From Bradyrhizobiaceae bacterium (GTDB lineage Bacteria > Pseudomonadota > Alphaproteobacteria > Rhizobiales > Xanthobacteraceae), in assembly GCA_003963435.1 (NCBI GenBank), contig RXJC01000071.1, forward strand, positions 57,510 to 121,509: a stretch of 64,000 nucleotides of DNA. The letters run 5' to 3'. The notes beneath the pieces were generated by a model. The model had not been told where the DNA came from. It searched no databases and saw only the letters and a program-made list of their open reading frames with translations. The translations under genes were made by a program, and so were the position numbers. Of this stretch, positions 1 to 9,358 are shown piece after piece; within the stretch, counting starts at the first letter, position 1, and each line of letters opens with the position of its first letter.

Positions 1-1
1 G

Positions 2-121
2 TCCGGCAGCTCCGCAATCGTCGCCATCAATGCGCTGATGCTCAAGCGCACCAAGCTCGCCGGTATCACACGGCGCAGCACGCTCCAGCCGACGTTGCGC
101 CCAGCTCACGCGGCGAGCTGA
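2..121 (+). CDS. C-terminal end of a heavy-metal P-type ATPase (partial, runs off the left edge)
   Basis: Frame 2 reads SGSSAIVAINALMLKRTKLAGI...AAS*, typical of the final TM/C-terminal tail of Cu/heavy-metal P1B ATPases. Confidence 0.65.
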   Translation, partial: SGSSAIVAINALMLKRTKLAGITRRSTLQPTLRPAHAAS

Positions 122-135
122 TCGGGGAGGTTCGG

Positions 136-1401
136 TTGCAGAGCCTGACTTGGTACGCGCTCTCCGCTGTGCTGCTCGCAATGTTCGCGATCACCGTCGG
201 CTATGGTATCGTGCTGCCGATCCTGCCGTTCCTGATTGAGCGCCTCGCCGGCACAACGGACGCCACTACCCAATCGTGGCATACCGGCCTGCTGACGGGA
301 ACCTATATCCTTGCCATTTTCCTGTTCGCTCCCTTATGGGGGAAGCTATCGGACCGGTGGGAGCGGCGGCCGGTGCTTCTTCTGGGACTCGCAGGCTTCG
401 CCGCGACAGTAGCGCTATTCTCGTTCGCCGAGAGCCTGCCGCTGCTCTACCTCGACCGCTTCCTCGGCGGCGTTTTCGCGGCCGCGATTACACCGGTTGC
501 CTACGCGCTCGTCGGCGATTATGCGCCGTCGAAGGAATGGCGGGCCCACCGCTTCGCCTTGATCAATGTCGCGGGCACGGCGGGGTTCTTTGTTGGGCCG
601 CTGCTGGGAGGCCTCGTCTTGCGTGCAGGGCGCGAACTCTTCGTCGGAACGCCGGAGGGCGCCTTTTCTACGCCGCTCCTTGCGGCATCCAGCCTCGCGG
701 TTCTGGCCGCGTTGGCGGTCTGGGGTCTCGTACCGCGTACCGCGCGGCACGAGGCAAGTCAGCTGTCCTCGACCGAAAAGCGACGCAACCAGCCGGTCAT
801 GGTACGTCTATGGGGCATCGCGTTCGTGACGGCTGTAGCCATCGGCGCATTCGAGGTCGGACTATCGTTACGCGGCAAGCAAATCCTTGGGATGGATGCC
901 TCTCGCATCGGCATGATGTTTGCCGAGTGCAGTCTTGTGATGTTCGTCGTTCAGGCGCTTGTATTTTCGCCGCTCATCAAGCCAGAGGTCACGCGCTGGT
1001 TTGTTACGCCAGGACTTGCCATCCTGGCGATCGGTCTGGTGGTCGTTCCGTTTACCAGTACCTCCATCACGATGAGCATCGCCGTGGTATTGGTCGCCGC
1101 AAGCGCCGGCATCCTGTCGCCAATCGTCACTTACTGGATATCGCTTGGCGCCGGCGAGACGCAAGGCGCGGATCTCGGGCGTGCCACTGCGGCGGCAAGC
1201 CTCGGACAGGCTATCGGTTCCGCCGCCGGCGGCCTCTTGTTCGACCTTCCAATCCTGCCTGGTGCTGCTTTCACCGTCACCGCGATCGTTGTCCTGGCGG
1301 GTCTCGGTGCGAGTGTGGGGCTGCCCCAGCTTGTGATGTCGCCTCAGACAGCGGTCCGACCGAAGGTTGCCGAGCCGCCCTGCGCATTGCGCGGGCCTTG
1401 A
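136..1401 (+). CDS. MFS transporter
   Basis: 421 aa, multiple TM segments, MFS loop motif GKLSDRWERRPVLL. Confidence 0.85.
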   Translation: MQSLTWYALSAVLLAMFAITVGYGIVLPILPFLIERLAGTTDATTQSWHTGLLTGTYILAIFLFAPLWGKLSDRWERRPVLLLGLAGFAATVALFSFAESLPLLYLDRFLGGVFAAAITPVAYALVGDYAPSKEWRAHRFALINVAGTAGFFVGPLLGGLVLRAGRELFVGTPEGAFSTPLLAASSLAVLAALAVWGLVPRTARHEASQLSSTEKRRNQPVMVRLWGIAFVTAVAIGAFEVGLSLRGKQILGMDASRIGMMFAECSLVMFVVQALVFSPLIKPEVTRWFVTPGLAILAIGLVVVPFTSTSITMSIAVVLVAASAGILSPIVTYWISLGAGETQGADLGRATAAASLGQAIGSAAGGLLFDLPILPGAAFTVTAIVVLAGLGASVGLPQLVMSPQTAVRPKVAEPPCALRGP

Positions 1402-1494
1402 TGCATGTGCGACATGCGGTCTGGCTGTGCAGAATAGCAAAGCTCGGCCGGTGTCTCCAACACGCCGCGCGTGCCCTCAATCGCTCCCGGGGCT

Positions 1495-1520
1495 GTAACC
1501 AACCGCCGGTTTCGTGCGAA
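1495..1520 (+). promoter_or_regulatory. SigF-type ECF promoter GTAACC-N16-CGAA
   Basis: gtaacc at 1495-1500, 16-nt spacer, cgaa at 1517-1520, just upstream of the sigma factor gene. Confidence 0.7.
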
Positions 1521-1537
1521 TAATAGAGATAGTGGAC

Positions 1538-2095
1538 ATGATAGCGAACGAGGCCGAGCTTAAAGCGCTCATGCTGGCGAGCCTTAACGGCGATGCGGCC
1601 GCGCATCGAAGCCTGCTGAACCAGCTGAGCGGTCGTTTGCGGGCTTATTACAGGGGCAAGCTTTCGCGCCTGGGGCGCGGCGCGACCGAGGCGGAGGATC
1701 TGGTGCAGGAGGCGTTGATTGCAATCCATACGCGGCGGCACACCTATGATCCGTCGGAGCCGCTGACGCCCTGGGTGCATGCCATCGCGCGTTACAAGCT
1801 CATCGATCACCTCCGCCAAACCCGGGCTTCAATGGCGGATGCTCCGATCGATGAAGCCGACGAGGTGCTGGCGCAAGACGATCATATTGGCGTGGAAAGT
1901 GCGTACGACATTCACAGGCTCTTGAACCAACTGCCGGAGAAGATGCGGCGCGCAATCCAGGCCGTGAAGCTTGATGGACTGAGTGTCGGCGAGACGGCGA
2001 CCCGGTACGGTGTGACGGAATCGGCCGTCAAGGTCAGTGTGCATCGGGGGCTCAAGGCACTGGCCGCCTCGATCGCGCGGGAGAAGAAGGCATGA
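1538..2095 (+). CDS. ECF RNA polymerase sigma factor (SigF-like)
   Basis: Region 2 (EDLVQEALIAIHTRRHTYDP) and region 4 (DGLSVGETATRYGVTESAVKVSVHRGLKAL); overlaps downstream NrsF-like gene. Confidence 0.9.
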   Translation: MIANEAELKALMLASLNGDAAAHRSLLNQLSGRLRAYYRGKLSRLGRGATEAEDLVQEALIAIHTRRHTYDPSEPLTPWVHAIARYKLIDHLRQTRASMADAPIDEADEVLAQDDHIGVESAYDIHRLLNQLPEKMRRAIQAVKLDGLSVGETATRYGVTESAVKVSVHRGLKALAASIAREKKA

Positions 2096-2733
2096 AGACG
2101 GATGACTTGATCGCCATGCTCAGCACAAATGTGGAGCAGGTCAACCGTCGACGGCTCGTGCAAATAGTCGCCGCGGCCATCGCGATCGGCGCCGCGCTGG
2201 TTATCGCTGCGGTGTTCGTCGTCCTTGGCATCCGTCCGGACCTGATGAAGACAGGTGCGCTTGCGTTCCTGTTCTTGAAGCTCGTCTTTACACTAACGGT
2301 CCTTGTCCCGGCGTCGGTGTTCTTGATCAGGCTTGCCCGGCCGGGTGGGGAGCGCAAAGCGCGTGTCGCCCTGCTCGTGCTGCCATTCGTTGGCATTATT
2401 GTTCTTGCCGCGGTCAGCCTTGCATTCACGCCGAGTTCGCATTGGGCGACGGTCGCCCTGGGGGACCAGTGGATCGAATGCCTCCTCTCCATTCCGATCA
2501 TTGCCATCGTGCCGTTTGCCGTGATCGTCTGGGCCGTGCGGCAGACGGCCCCCACTGACCTGACCCGGGCGGGAGCTCTCGCTGGTCTGGTCGCCGGGAC
2601 TGTCAGCGCCATCGGCTACGCACTTCATTGCACCGACGACAGTCTGCCGTTCATTGCGCTTTGGTACGGAGGCACCATTGCGCTGTGTACCTTTGCCGGC
2701 GCCAAACTGGGGCCACGGCTCCTGCGCTGGTAG
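2092..2733 (+). CDS. NrsF/DUF1109-family anti-sigma factor (membrane)
   Basis: Six-TM-like protein of 213 aa overlapping the sigma gene by 4 nt; typical SigF partner arrangement. Confidence 0.85.
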   Translation: MKTDDLIAMLSTNVEQVNRRRLVQIVAAAIAIGAALVIAAVFVVLGIRPDLMKTGALAFLFLKLVFTLTVLVPASVFLIRLARPGGERKARVALLVLPFVGIIVLAAVSLAFTPSSHWATVALGDQWIECLLSIPIIAIVPFAVIVWAVRQTAPTDLTRAGALAGLVAGTVSAIGYALHCTDDSLPFIALWYGGTIALCTFAGAKLGPRLLRW

Positions 2734-2865
2734 GCGAGCTCGGCTCGGTCGATCCGAAAGTGCTCATTGTAAGGGGAAACGTCGGTCGACGTCTTGACCA
2801 TGTTTCGTCAGACCAACCGCATCAATTGAGCTTCACATTACATCCATCATCACGCCGCGCACCCT

Positions 2866-2891
2866 GTAACCGACTAGCGGCTTTCTCCGAA
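2866..2891 (+). promoter_or_regulatory. SigF-type promoter GTAACC-N16-CGAA
   Basis: gtaacc 2866-2871, 16-nt spacer, cgaa 2888-2891, 67 nt before the 2959 ORF. Confidence 0.7.
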
Positions 2892-2958
2892 CTCATAAGT
2901 AGGCGCCAATCAAAGCGCTCTTTGAGATAGCGCAATCACGCGCAACGGGAGAAATACA

Positions 2959-3228
2959 ATGCCGGGATCGAAAACGGGTATCGTTCTTGCTCTTGCGTTT
3001 GCAATGGCGGGTACTGCGCCGACTTTTGCCGGGACCAATGGGACCGATTATCTCAACTACACGGGTGCGGCACGGCGCGGTCAGTCGAGCCTGCAGGCGC
3101 CGCAGCTGCGTGCCGAGCGGCAGGAAGCGTGGGCGAACGCTCGAGCGGCGCTGCCCCGCACGGCACCTGAAGCAGGCGACAGGCCGACCCCGCATCGTTA
3201 CTACGGCGGTCCGAAATCGATGCATTGA
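2959..3228 (+). CDS. Small secreted protein ending in HRYYGGPKS motif
   Basis: Signal peptide, 89 aa, preceded by SigF-type promoter. Confidence 0.7.
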   Translation: MPGSKTGIVLALAFAMAGTAPTFAGTNGTDYLNYTGAARRGQSSLQAPQLRAERQEAWANARAALPRTAPEAGDRPTPHRYYGGPKSMH

Positions 3229-3581
3229 CTCCGCGATATGCAGAAGCGGCTGAAACGATGCCGTGTCCCTCGATTTGGAAGCACGGCGTCGCCGCCGATT
3301 TCGCTGGGTTTTCTCGCCGTCCAGGATCGCTCAAGACGCGGTCACGGCGAAGCCAGCAAGATCGATGAAAGTTGCGGGAAAACCAGGTTGGCGTCGCCAC
3401 ATACCGGTCGCTTTGGCGAATGGAAGGTTAACAGGGAATCACGAAGGCAGGACTGATTTGCCGTGCGTTGGCCGGAGGTTGCGCCAGATCAACGACATGC
3501 TCCCTCTATTGATGGTTAGTGGCAAAGGAGCTTGACGACTTGACCGGCGCATCCGATATGGACGGCAGGTGGATAGAACGA

Positions 3582-3965
3582 ATGCGGTTTGTTCGGACCA
3601 TTTTGGCGCTGATAATCGCCCTGTCGGTGGCAATGCTGCCGGTGGCCGGGGCGGCCGCGCCGTTGCCCCGCACGCAAGCAACGACCGACAAGATCACCGT
3701 CCACTCGCACTCAATGTCCGAAATGGCTGAAGCGATGGAGTGTTGTGCGGACCAGGCGACCTCGCCCGGCGTGCGGCCTTGCGATCAGGCCAAAGGTCAT
3801 TGCGATCCAATGGCGTTCTGTGCCGCCCAGTCGGTAAGCCTTGCAGATGCGGCCATCTTTCGGTTTGACCCTCCGAGGCTCGCGGGAAATGCACTTCCTG
3901 TGCCAGGTGATCAGGTCGTGTCTTTGCACGCCGGCAATCCACCCTTCCGACCTCCTCGCGTCTGA
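3582..3965 (+). CDS. DUF2946-like small Cys/His-containing exported protein
   Basis: Signal peptide (MRFVRTILALIIALSVAMLPVAGAAA), HSHSMSEMAEAMECCAD...; start codon uncertain (ORF open from 3519). Confidence 0.55.
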   Translation: MRFVRTILALIIALSVAMLPVAGAAAPLPRTQATTDKITVHSHSMSEMAEAMECCADQATSPGVRPCDQAKGHCDPMAFCAAQSVSLADAAIFRFDPPRLAGNALPVPGDQVVSLHAGNPPFRPPRV

Positions 3966-4083
3966 TCGTCTCCCAAAACGCTGCCACCGCAAGAGCGCTG
4001 TTGCTCGCGCGGGATGACCGTTGCCGCGCGTCTTCGGCTGTCGCGAAGCCGTGGCTGAGATCAGATTACCAGGAGAAAGACCA

Positions 4084-4479
4084 ATGATTTTGAAGTTCAC
4101 GCGCGTTGCGGCGCTCGCCGCAACCATGAATCTTGCCGGGTCCGCAGTTTTCGCTGCGGCGAGCGATTACGCCTTCGAGCCAGTCAGTGCGGAGATGAAG
4201 AAGGGCGATGACCTCACGGTCGCGGTACGCCTGACCAACAAGGTGACGGGAAAGCCGGTGGCCGATGCAGTGATCGTCCGCACCCGCGTCGACATGGCGC
4301 CGGACGGAATGGCCGAGATGGAATCGCAAGTTGCCCCGCTGCCCGCACCGGAGCCGGGCATCTACGCCTTCAAGACCGACTTGCCGATGGCCGGGCGCTA
4401 TCAGCTCAGCCTCTCCGCCAAGGTGCAGGGCGAGCCGGAGACCGTGACCGGCAAGGTCGTGATCAAGGCAAACAAGTGA
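4084..4479 (+). CDS. FixH/YtkA-like periplasmic protein
   Basis: Signal peptide then beta-rich domain, upstream of CusB-like gene. Confidence 0.7.
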   Translation: MILKFTRVAALAATMNLAGSAVFAAASDYAFEPVSAEMKKGDDLTVAVRLTNKVTGKPVADAVIVRTRVDMAPDGMAEMESQVAPLPAPEPGIYAFKTDLPMAGRYQLSLSAKVQGEPETVTGKVVIKANK

Positions 4480-4575
4480 GGCCTTGCCGACGATTCGACC
4501 ACGAGTCGTCAGCGGATCGCGTCTTCTCCTCCACCCTGGCTCGAACGCTCTGAGCGCCGCCATCATGGTGATACG

Positions 4576-6018
4576 ATGAACAAGAAGTTCGGAATTCTAG
4601 GAAAGTTTGCGCTGCTTATTGGACTGAGTGTCGCCAGCTATTGGTCGGCGCAACAGCCGCTGTTGTCGGAACTCTTGGACGCGGTGAGAACGGCCGGCGC
4701 TGCCGAGCGCACTGTGCTTTACTACCGCGATCCGAGCGGCTTACCGTTCTGGTCGGTGGTTCCCAAGAAAGATAACCAAGACCGCGACTACCTGCCGGTT
4801 TATGCCGACGAAGAGCCGTCGTTTGACCAGCCTACGTCGAAGCTGCGAGCAGCGGAGCCAGGGCGCAAGGTTCTCTATTATCGGAATCCAATGGGACTTC
4901 CGGACACCTCGCCGGTGCCGAAGAAGGATCCGATGGGAATGAATTATGTTCCCGTTTACGAAGGCGACGAGCCCGACGACGGTTCGGTCAAGCTTTCGCC
5001 GGGTAAGATCCAGCGCACCGGTGTGAAGTCGGAACCGGCCGAGCGGCGCGTGATCCACACTTTGGTGAGGGCGCCCGGCACCATTCAGCTCGACGAACGT
5101 CGCATCTCCGTTATCGCGATGCGGGCCGAAAGCTATGTGCAAAAGGTCGCCGATGTCACTACGGGGGCGCGGGTCGCGGCAGGGCAGCCGCTGATGGAGA
5201 TCTACAGTCCCGCCGTCGCAGCCGCCGCGGCGGAATATCTCTCGACCATCAACTCAAAGACGACAGGGGGAATCGAAGAGTACGGCCGCGGTTCGAGACA
5301 GCGGCTGATGAATCTAGACGTTCCGGAGCCGATCATCGTTGCGATGGAGAAGACCCATTCCTTCCCCATCGCCGTACAATGGTCCGCTCCGCGCCACGGC
5401 GTCGTGCTCGAACGCAACGCCGTCGAGGGTATGCGCGCGCAGCCTGGCGACGTGCTGTTTCGCATCGCCGACACCTCCGTCGTGTGGGCATTGGTCGACG
5501 TAGCGGAGCGCGATCTCGGCGGCGTCGCAGTTGGTCAACCCGTTACGGTGCGCGCCCGCAGCTTTCCCGGCCGCGCGTTCAGCGGAAAGATCAGTGTGAC
5601 CTATCCGCAGGTCAATCGGGAGACGCGAACCGCGCGGGTTCGGATCGAACTGACAAACGCGGATCTTAGCTTGCTTCCGGACATGTATGTTGACGCCGAG
5701 ATCGAGACCGGCAGCGGGGCGGCGGTCGTCGCCGTGCCCGACAGCTCTGTGCTCGATACGGGCACCCGGCAGGCCGTTCTGGTCGACAAGGGCGAGGGCC
5801 GCTTTGAACCGCGCCCGGTCAAGCTCGGACGCCGCGGCGATGGCTTTGTCGAGGTGAGGGATGGGTTGAGCGAGGGCGAGCCGGTCGTGACGTCCGCCAA
5901 CTTCCTGATCGATGCCGAGAGCAACCTAAAGGCTGCGTTGAAGAGCTTTGCGGAGGCTGGCAGCCCGCAGGAAAAGGTGGCGTCGAGCGGAATGAAAGAC
6001 ACGGGGGAGCAGCAATGA
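4576..6018 (+). CDS. cusB: RND efflux periplasmic adaptor, CusB-like, with two N-terminal heavy-metal-binding repeats
   Basis: Tandem YYRxPxGLPxxSxVPKKD...Y(L/V)PVY repeats followed by membrane-fusion-protein core. Confidence 0.85.
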   Translation: MNKKFGILGKFALLIGLSVASYWSAQQPLLSELLDAVRTAGAAERTVLYYRDPSGLPFWSVVPKKDNQDRDYLPVYADEEPSFDQPTSKLRAAEPGRKVLYYRNPMGLPDTSPVPKKDPMGMNYVPVYEGDEPDDGSVKLSPGKIQRTGVKSEPAERRVIHTLVRAPGTIQLDERRISVIAMRAESYVQKVADVTTGARVAAGQPLMEIYSPAVAAAAAEYLSTINSKTTGGIEEYGRGSRQRLMNLDVPEPIIVAMEKTHSFPIAVQWSAPRHGVVLERNAVEGMRAQPGDVLFRIADTSVVWALVDVAERDLGGVAVGQPVTVRARSFPGRAFSGKISVTYPQVNRETRTARVRIELTNADLSLLPDMYVDAEIETGSGAAVVAVPDSSVLDTGTRQAVLVDKGEGRFEPRPVKLGRRGDGFVEVRDGLSEGEPVVTSANFLIDAESNLKAALKSFAEAGSPQEKVASSGMKDTGEQQ

Positions 6019-9000
6019 TCGCCCGCGTCATCGCCTGGTCGGCTCGCAATCTGCTGCTGGTGCTGTTCGGCACCGGCTTTGCTGCGGCAGCCGGCATCTA
6101 CGCGCTCGTGCATCTGCCGCTCGACGCGATCCCCGATCTCTCCGACACGCAGGTAATCGTCTATACCGAGTATCCGGGGCAGGCGCCGCAGGTGATCGAG
6201 GATCAGGTCACCTATCCGCTGACGACGGCGATGCTGACCGTCCCGAAATCGAAGGTCGTGCGGGCCTTCTCGTTCTTCGGTGTCTCCTTCGTCTATGTGA
6301 TCTTCGAGGACGGCACCGATATCTACTGGGCGCGCTCGCGCGTGTTGGAATTCCTCAACAGCGCCGCCTCGCGGCTGCCTGCGGGGGTCACGCCGACCAT
6401 CGGACCGGACGCGACCGGCGTCGGATGGGTGTACCAATACGCCGTGATATCAAAGGAATTGAACCTGGCGGACACCCGCACCATCCAGGACTGGAATCTG
6501 AAATTTGCACTCGCCAAGGCCGAAGGCGTCGCCGAAGTCGCCAGCATCGGCGGCTTCGTCAAGCAGTACAACGTGATCCTTGATCCGCAGCGTATGCGCG
6601 ATCGCGGCATCACCCTGCAGCGGATGCGCGAGGCGATTCGCGCCAGCAACACCGACGTCGGGGGCCGCACGGTCGAACTGTCGGAATTCGAATATGTCAT
6701 CCGCGGCAAAGGTTACCTCAAGAGCATCAACGATCTCGGCAACATCGTGCTCAAGACCAATAACGGTACGCCGGTCTTGCTGCGCGACGTCGCCCGGGTC
6801 GAGCTCGGGCCCGATGAACGGCGCGGCATCACCGAGCTGAACGGCGAGGGTGAGGTCGCGAGCGGCATCGTGCTGCAGCGTTTCGGCGTCAACGCATTGA
6901 ACGTCATCGAAAACGTCAAGACGCGTTTCAAGGAAATCGCGAGTAGCCTGCCGAAGTCCGTGGAAATCGTGCCGGTCTATGATCGCTCGAACTTGATCAA
7001 GGCGGCGATCGACACGCTCAAGCACACGCTGTTTGAGGAAAGCATTGTCGTTGCCCTCGTCTGCGTGGCGTTCCTTCTGCACGTGCGCAGCGCGCTGGTT
7101 GCGATCCTGATGCTGCCGGTCGGCGTGCTGATGGCTTTCGGGGCCATGAAGCTGCTCGGACTGGGATCGAACATCATGAGCCTCGGCGGCATTGCGATCG
7201 CCATCGGCGCTATGGTCGATGCCGCCATTGTCATGATCGAGAACGCCCACAAGCATCTGGAGCGCGCCGAACCCGGCCGGTCGCGGGTTGCGATCCTGAT
7301 CGATGCCGCTTCCGAAGTGGGACCGGCGCTGTTCTTCAGCCTGTTGATCATCACGGTGTCGTTCATGCCGATCTTCACGCTGGAAGCACAGGAAGGACGG
7401 CTGTTCAGCCCGCTTGCGTTTACCAAGACCTTCTCGATGGCTGCAGCAGCGCTGTTGTCGGTGACGCTCGTTCCGGCGCTGATGGTGATCTTCGTCCGGG
7501 GCAAGATCGTTCCGGAGCACCGGAACATCATCAACCGGTTCCTGATCTGGATCTACCGGCCAGTCATCAAGAGCGTGCTGCGCGCAAAAATGTTTGTGGT
7601 CCTGTTGTCGCTCGCAGTTCTGGCGGTGACGATCTACCCGGCGCGTCAGTTGGGTACGGAATTCATGCCGACGCTGAACGAGGGCACGTTGCTCTACATG
7701 CCGACGACCTTGCCGGGCATCTCGGTAACCAAAGCCGCCGAGCTCATGCAGAGACAGGACCAGATCATCAAATCGTTTCCGGAAGTGGCGTCCGTCTACG
7801 GCAAGGCTGGCCGCGCGTCGACGGCGACAGATCCGGCACCGACGGAGATGTTCGAGACCGTCGTCAATCTGAAACCAAAGGAAGAGTGGCGTCCCGGCGT
7901 GACCATCGATAGCCTGATAGCCGAGATGGACAAGGCGCTGCAGTTTCCCGGCGTCTCCAACGCTTGGACCATGCCGATCAAGGCGCGTATCGACATGCTC
8001 TCGACCGGCATACGAACACCCATCGGGGTGAAGGTGATGGGCACCGATCTCGTCGGGATCGACAAGCTCGCCAGGCAGACCGAGCAGGTGTTGAAGGCGG
8101 TACCAGGAACCTCATCGGCTTACGCGGAGCGCAGCATTGGCGGGTACTACCTGGAAATCACGCCGGACCGCGCGGCGCTTTCACGCTACGGTCTCATGGT
8201 GCAGGACGTCCAGGACACGATTGCGACCGCCCTCGGCGGCCAGATGGTGACAACCACGGTGGAAGGCCGGCAGCGCTTCACCGTCAACATGCGCTATCCG
8301 CGCGATCTCAGGGACAATCCGAAGGCGATTGCGAGCGATATCCTCGTCCCACTGCCGGCCGGAGGGGCCGTGCCGCTCGGCGAAGTGGCAACCGTCGAGC
8401 CTGCGCGCGGGCCGACCTCGATCCGCACCGAGAACGGCCAACTGGCGACTTACATCTACGTCGACATCCGCGACCGCGATCTCGGAGGGTACGTAGCCGA
8501 CGCGCAGCGAGCGGTGCAGGCGAGCATCCAGTTTCCGCCTGGCTATTATGTGGTCTGGAGCGGCCAGTATGAATATCTGCAGCGCGCATCGGCACGGCTG
8601 CAGATCGTGGTGCCGGTCACGCTGATCATCATTTTCCTGCTGCTCTATCTCAACTTTCGATCGCTCACGGAGACAGCCGTCGTCATGCTGTCGTTGCCGT
8701 TCGCGCTGGTTGGAGGCTTGTGGATGATGTGGTGGCTTGGCTTCAACCTGTCGGTTGCGGTTGCCGTCGGTTTCATCGCGCTGGCCGGGGTGGCGGCGGA
8801 AACCGGAGTGGTGATGCTGATCTACCTCAACCAAGCGCTCGCCGAAATCAGGGCGAAGCGAGCAGCGAGTGGCCGCGCCCTCACGAAAACCGATCTCCAT
8901 GAGGCCATCATGGAAGGCGCGGTGGAGCGCGTGCGTCCGAAGATGATGACAGTGACCGCCATCATGGCGGGTCTCTTGCCGATTATGTGGAGCACGGGAA

Positions 9001-9209
9001 CCGGTTCGGAGATCATGCAGCGCATCGCGGTGCCGATGATCGGCGGAATGATCTCCTCGACGCTGCTGACGCTTATCGTGATCCCGGCGATCTTCGGATT
9101 GGTCAAGGGCTTCGGATTGCCTTCGAGCGATCACGGCACCCCTCAGCCGCCGATACAACGAGAAGTGCCGGCCAGAAGGACAACGCGCATTCCAGAGCCC
9201 GCCGAATGA
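6015..9209 (+). CDS. cusA: Heavy-metal efflux RND permease, CusA/CzcA family
   Basis: 1064 aa, HME-RND signature regions; overlaps adaptor by 4 nt. Confidence 0.92.
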   Translation: MIARVIAWSARNLLLVLFGTGFAAAAGIYALVHLPLDAIPDLSDTQVIVYTEYPGQAPQVIEDQVTYPLTTAMLTVPKSKVVRAFSFFGVSFVYVIFEDGTDIYWARSRVLEFLNSAASRLPAGVTPTIGPDATGVGWVYQYAVISKELNLADTRTIQDWNLKFALAKAEGVAEVASIGGFVKQYNVILDPQRMRDRGITLQRMREAIRASNTDVGGRTVELSEFEYVIRGKGYLKSINDLGNIVLKTNNGTPVLLRDVARVELGPDERRGITELNGEGEVASGIVLQRFGVNALNVIENVKTRFKEIASSLPKSVEIVPVYDRSNLIKAAIDTLKHTLFEESIVVALVCVAFLLHVRSALVAILMLPVGVLMAFGAMKLLGLGSNIMSLGGIAIAIGAMVDAAIVMIENAHKHLERAEPGRSRVAILIDAASEVGPALFFSLLIITVSFMPIFTLEAQEGRLFSPLAFTKTFSMAAAALLSVTLVPALMVIFVRGKIVPEHRNIINRFLIWIYRPVIKSVLRAKMFVVLLSLAVLAVTIYPARQLGTEFMPTLNEGTLLYMPTTLPGISVTKAAELMQRQDQIIKSFPEVASVYGKAGRASTATDPAPTEMFETVVNLKPKEEWRPGVTIDSLIAEMDKALQFPGVSNAWTMPIKARIDMLSTGIRTPIGVKVMGTDLVGIDKLARQTEQVLKAVPGTSSAYAERSIGGYYLEITPDRAALSRYGLMVQDVQDTIATALGGQMVTTTVEGRQRFTVNMRYPRDLRDNPKAIASDILVPLPAGGAVPLGEVATVEPARGPTSIRTENGQLATYIYVDIRDRDLGGYVADAQRAVQASIQFPPGYYVVWSGQYEYLQRASARLQIVVPVTLIIIFLLLYLNFRSLTETAVVMLSLPFALVGGLWMMWWLGFNLSVAVAVGFIALAGVAAETGVVMLIYLNQALAEIRAKRAASGRALTKTDLHEAIMEGAVERVRPKMMTVTAIMAGLLPIMWSTGTGSEIMQRIAVPMIGGMISSTLLTLIVIPAIFGLVKGFGLPSSDHGTPQPPIQREVPARRTTRIPEPAE

Positions 9210-9358
9210 AGTGGCCGCCTCGCGTGTTCCGGCGCCTGTTGAGCCAAATCAACCGGGCGGGCATCAGTCTCTGGAAGATGGCTTGACAGAGCATACCGGC
9301 CGTTGCCGTGAAGCGTTGCGGGCCGGGATGCCATTCGTCGATAGAGAGTGGGTGCAAC

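Noticed and set aside
276-1523. 415 aa ORF overlapping the MFS gene in another frame
   Set aside because: Arg/Gly/Cys-rich shadow ORF of a GC-rich gene; MFS frame is clearly coding
6450-7520. 356 aa antisense ORF inside cusA
   Set aside because: Low-complexity Asp/His/Arg composition typical of antisense shadow in GC-rich DNA
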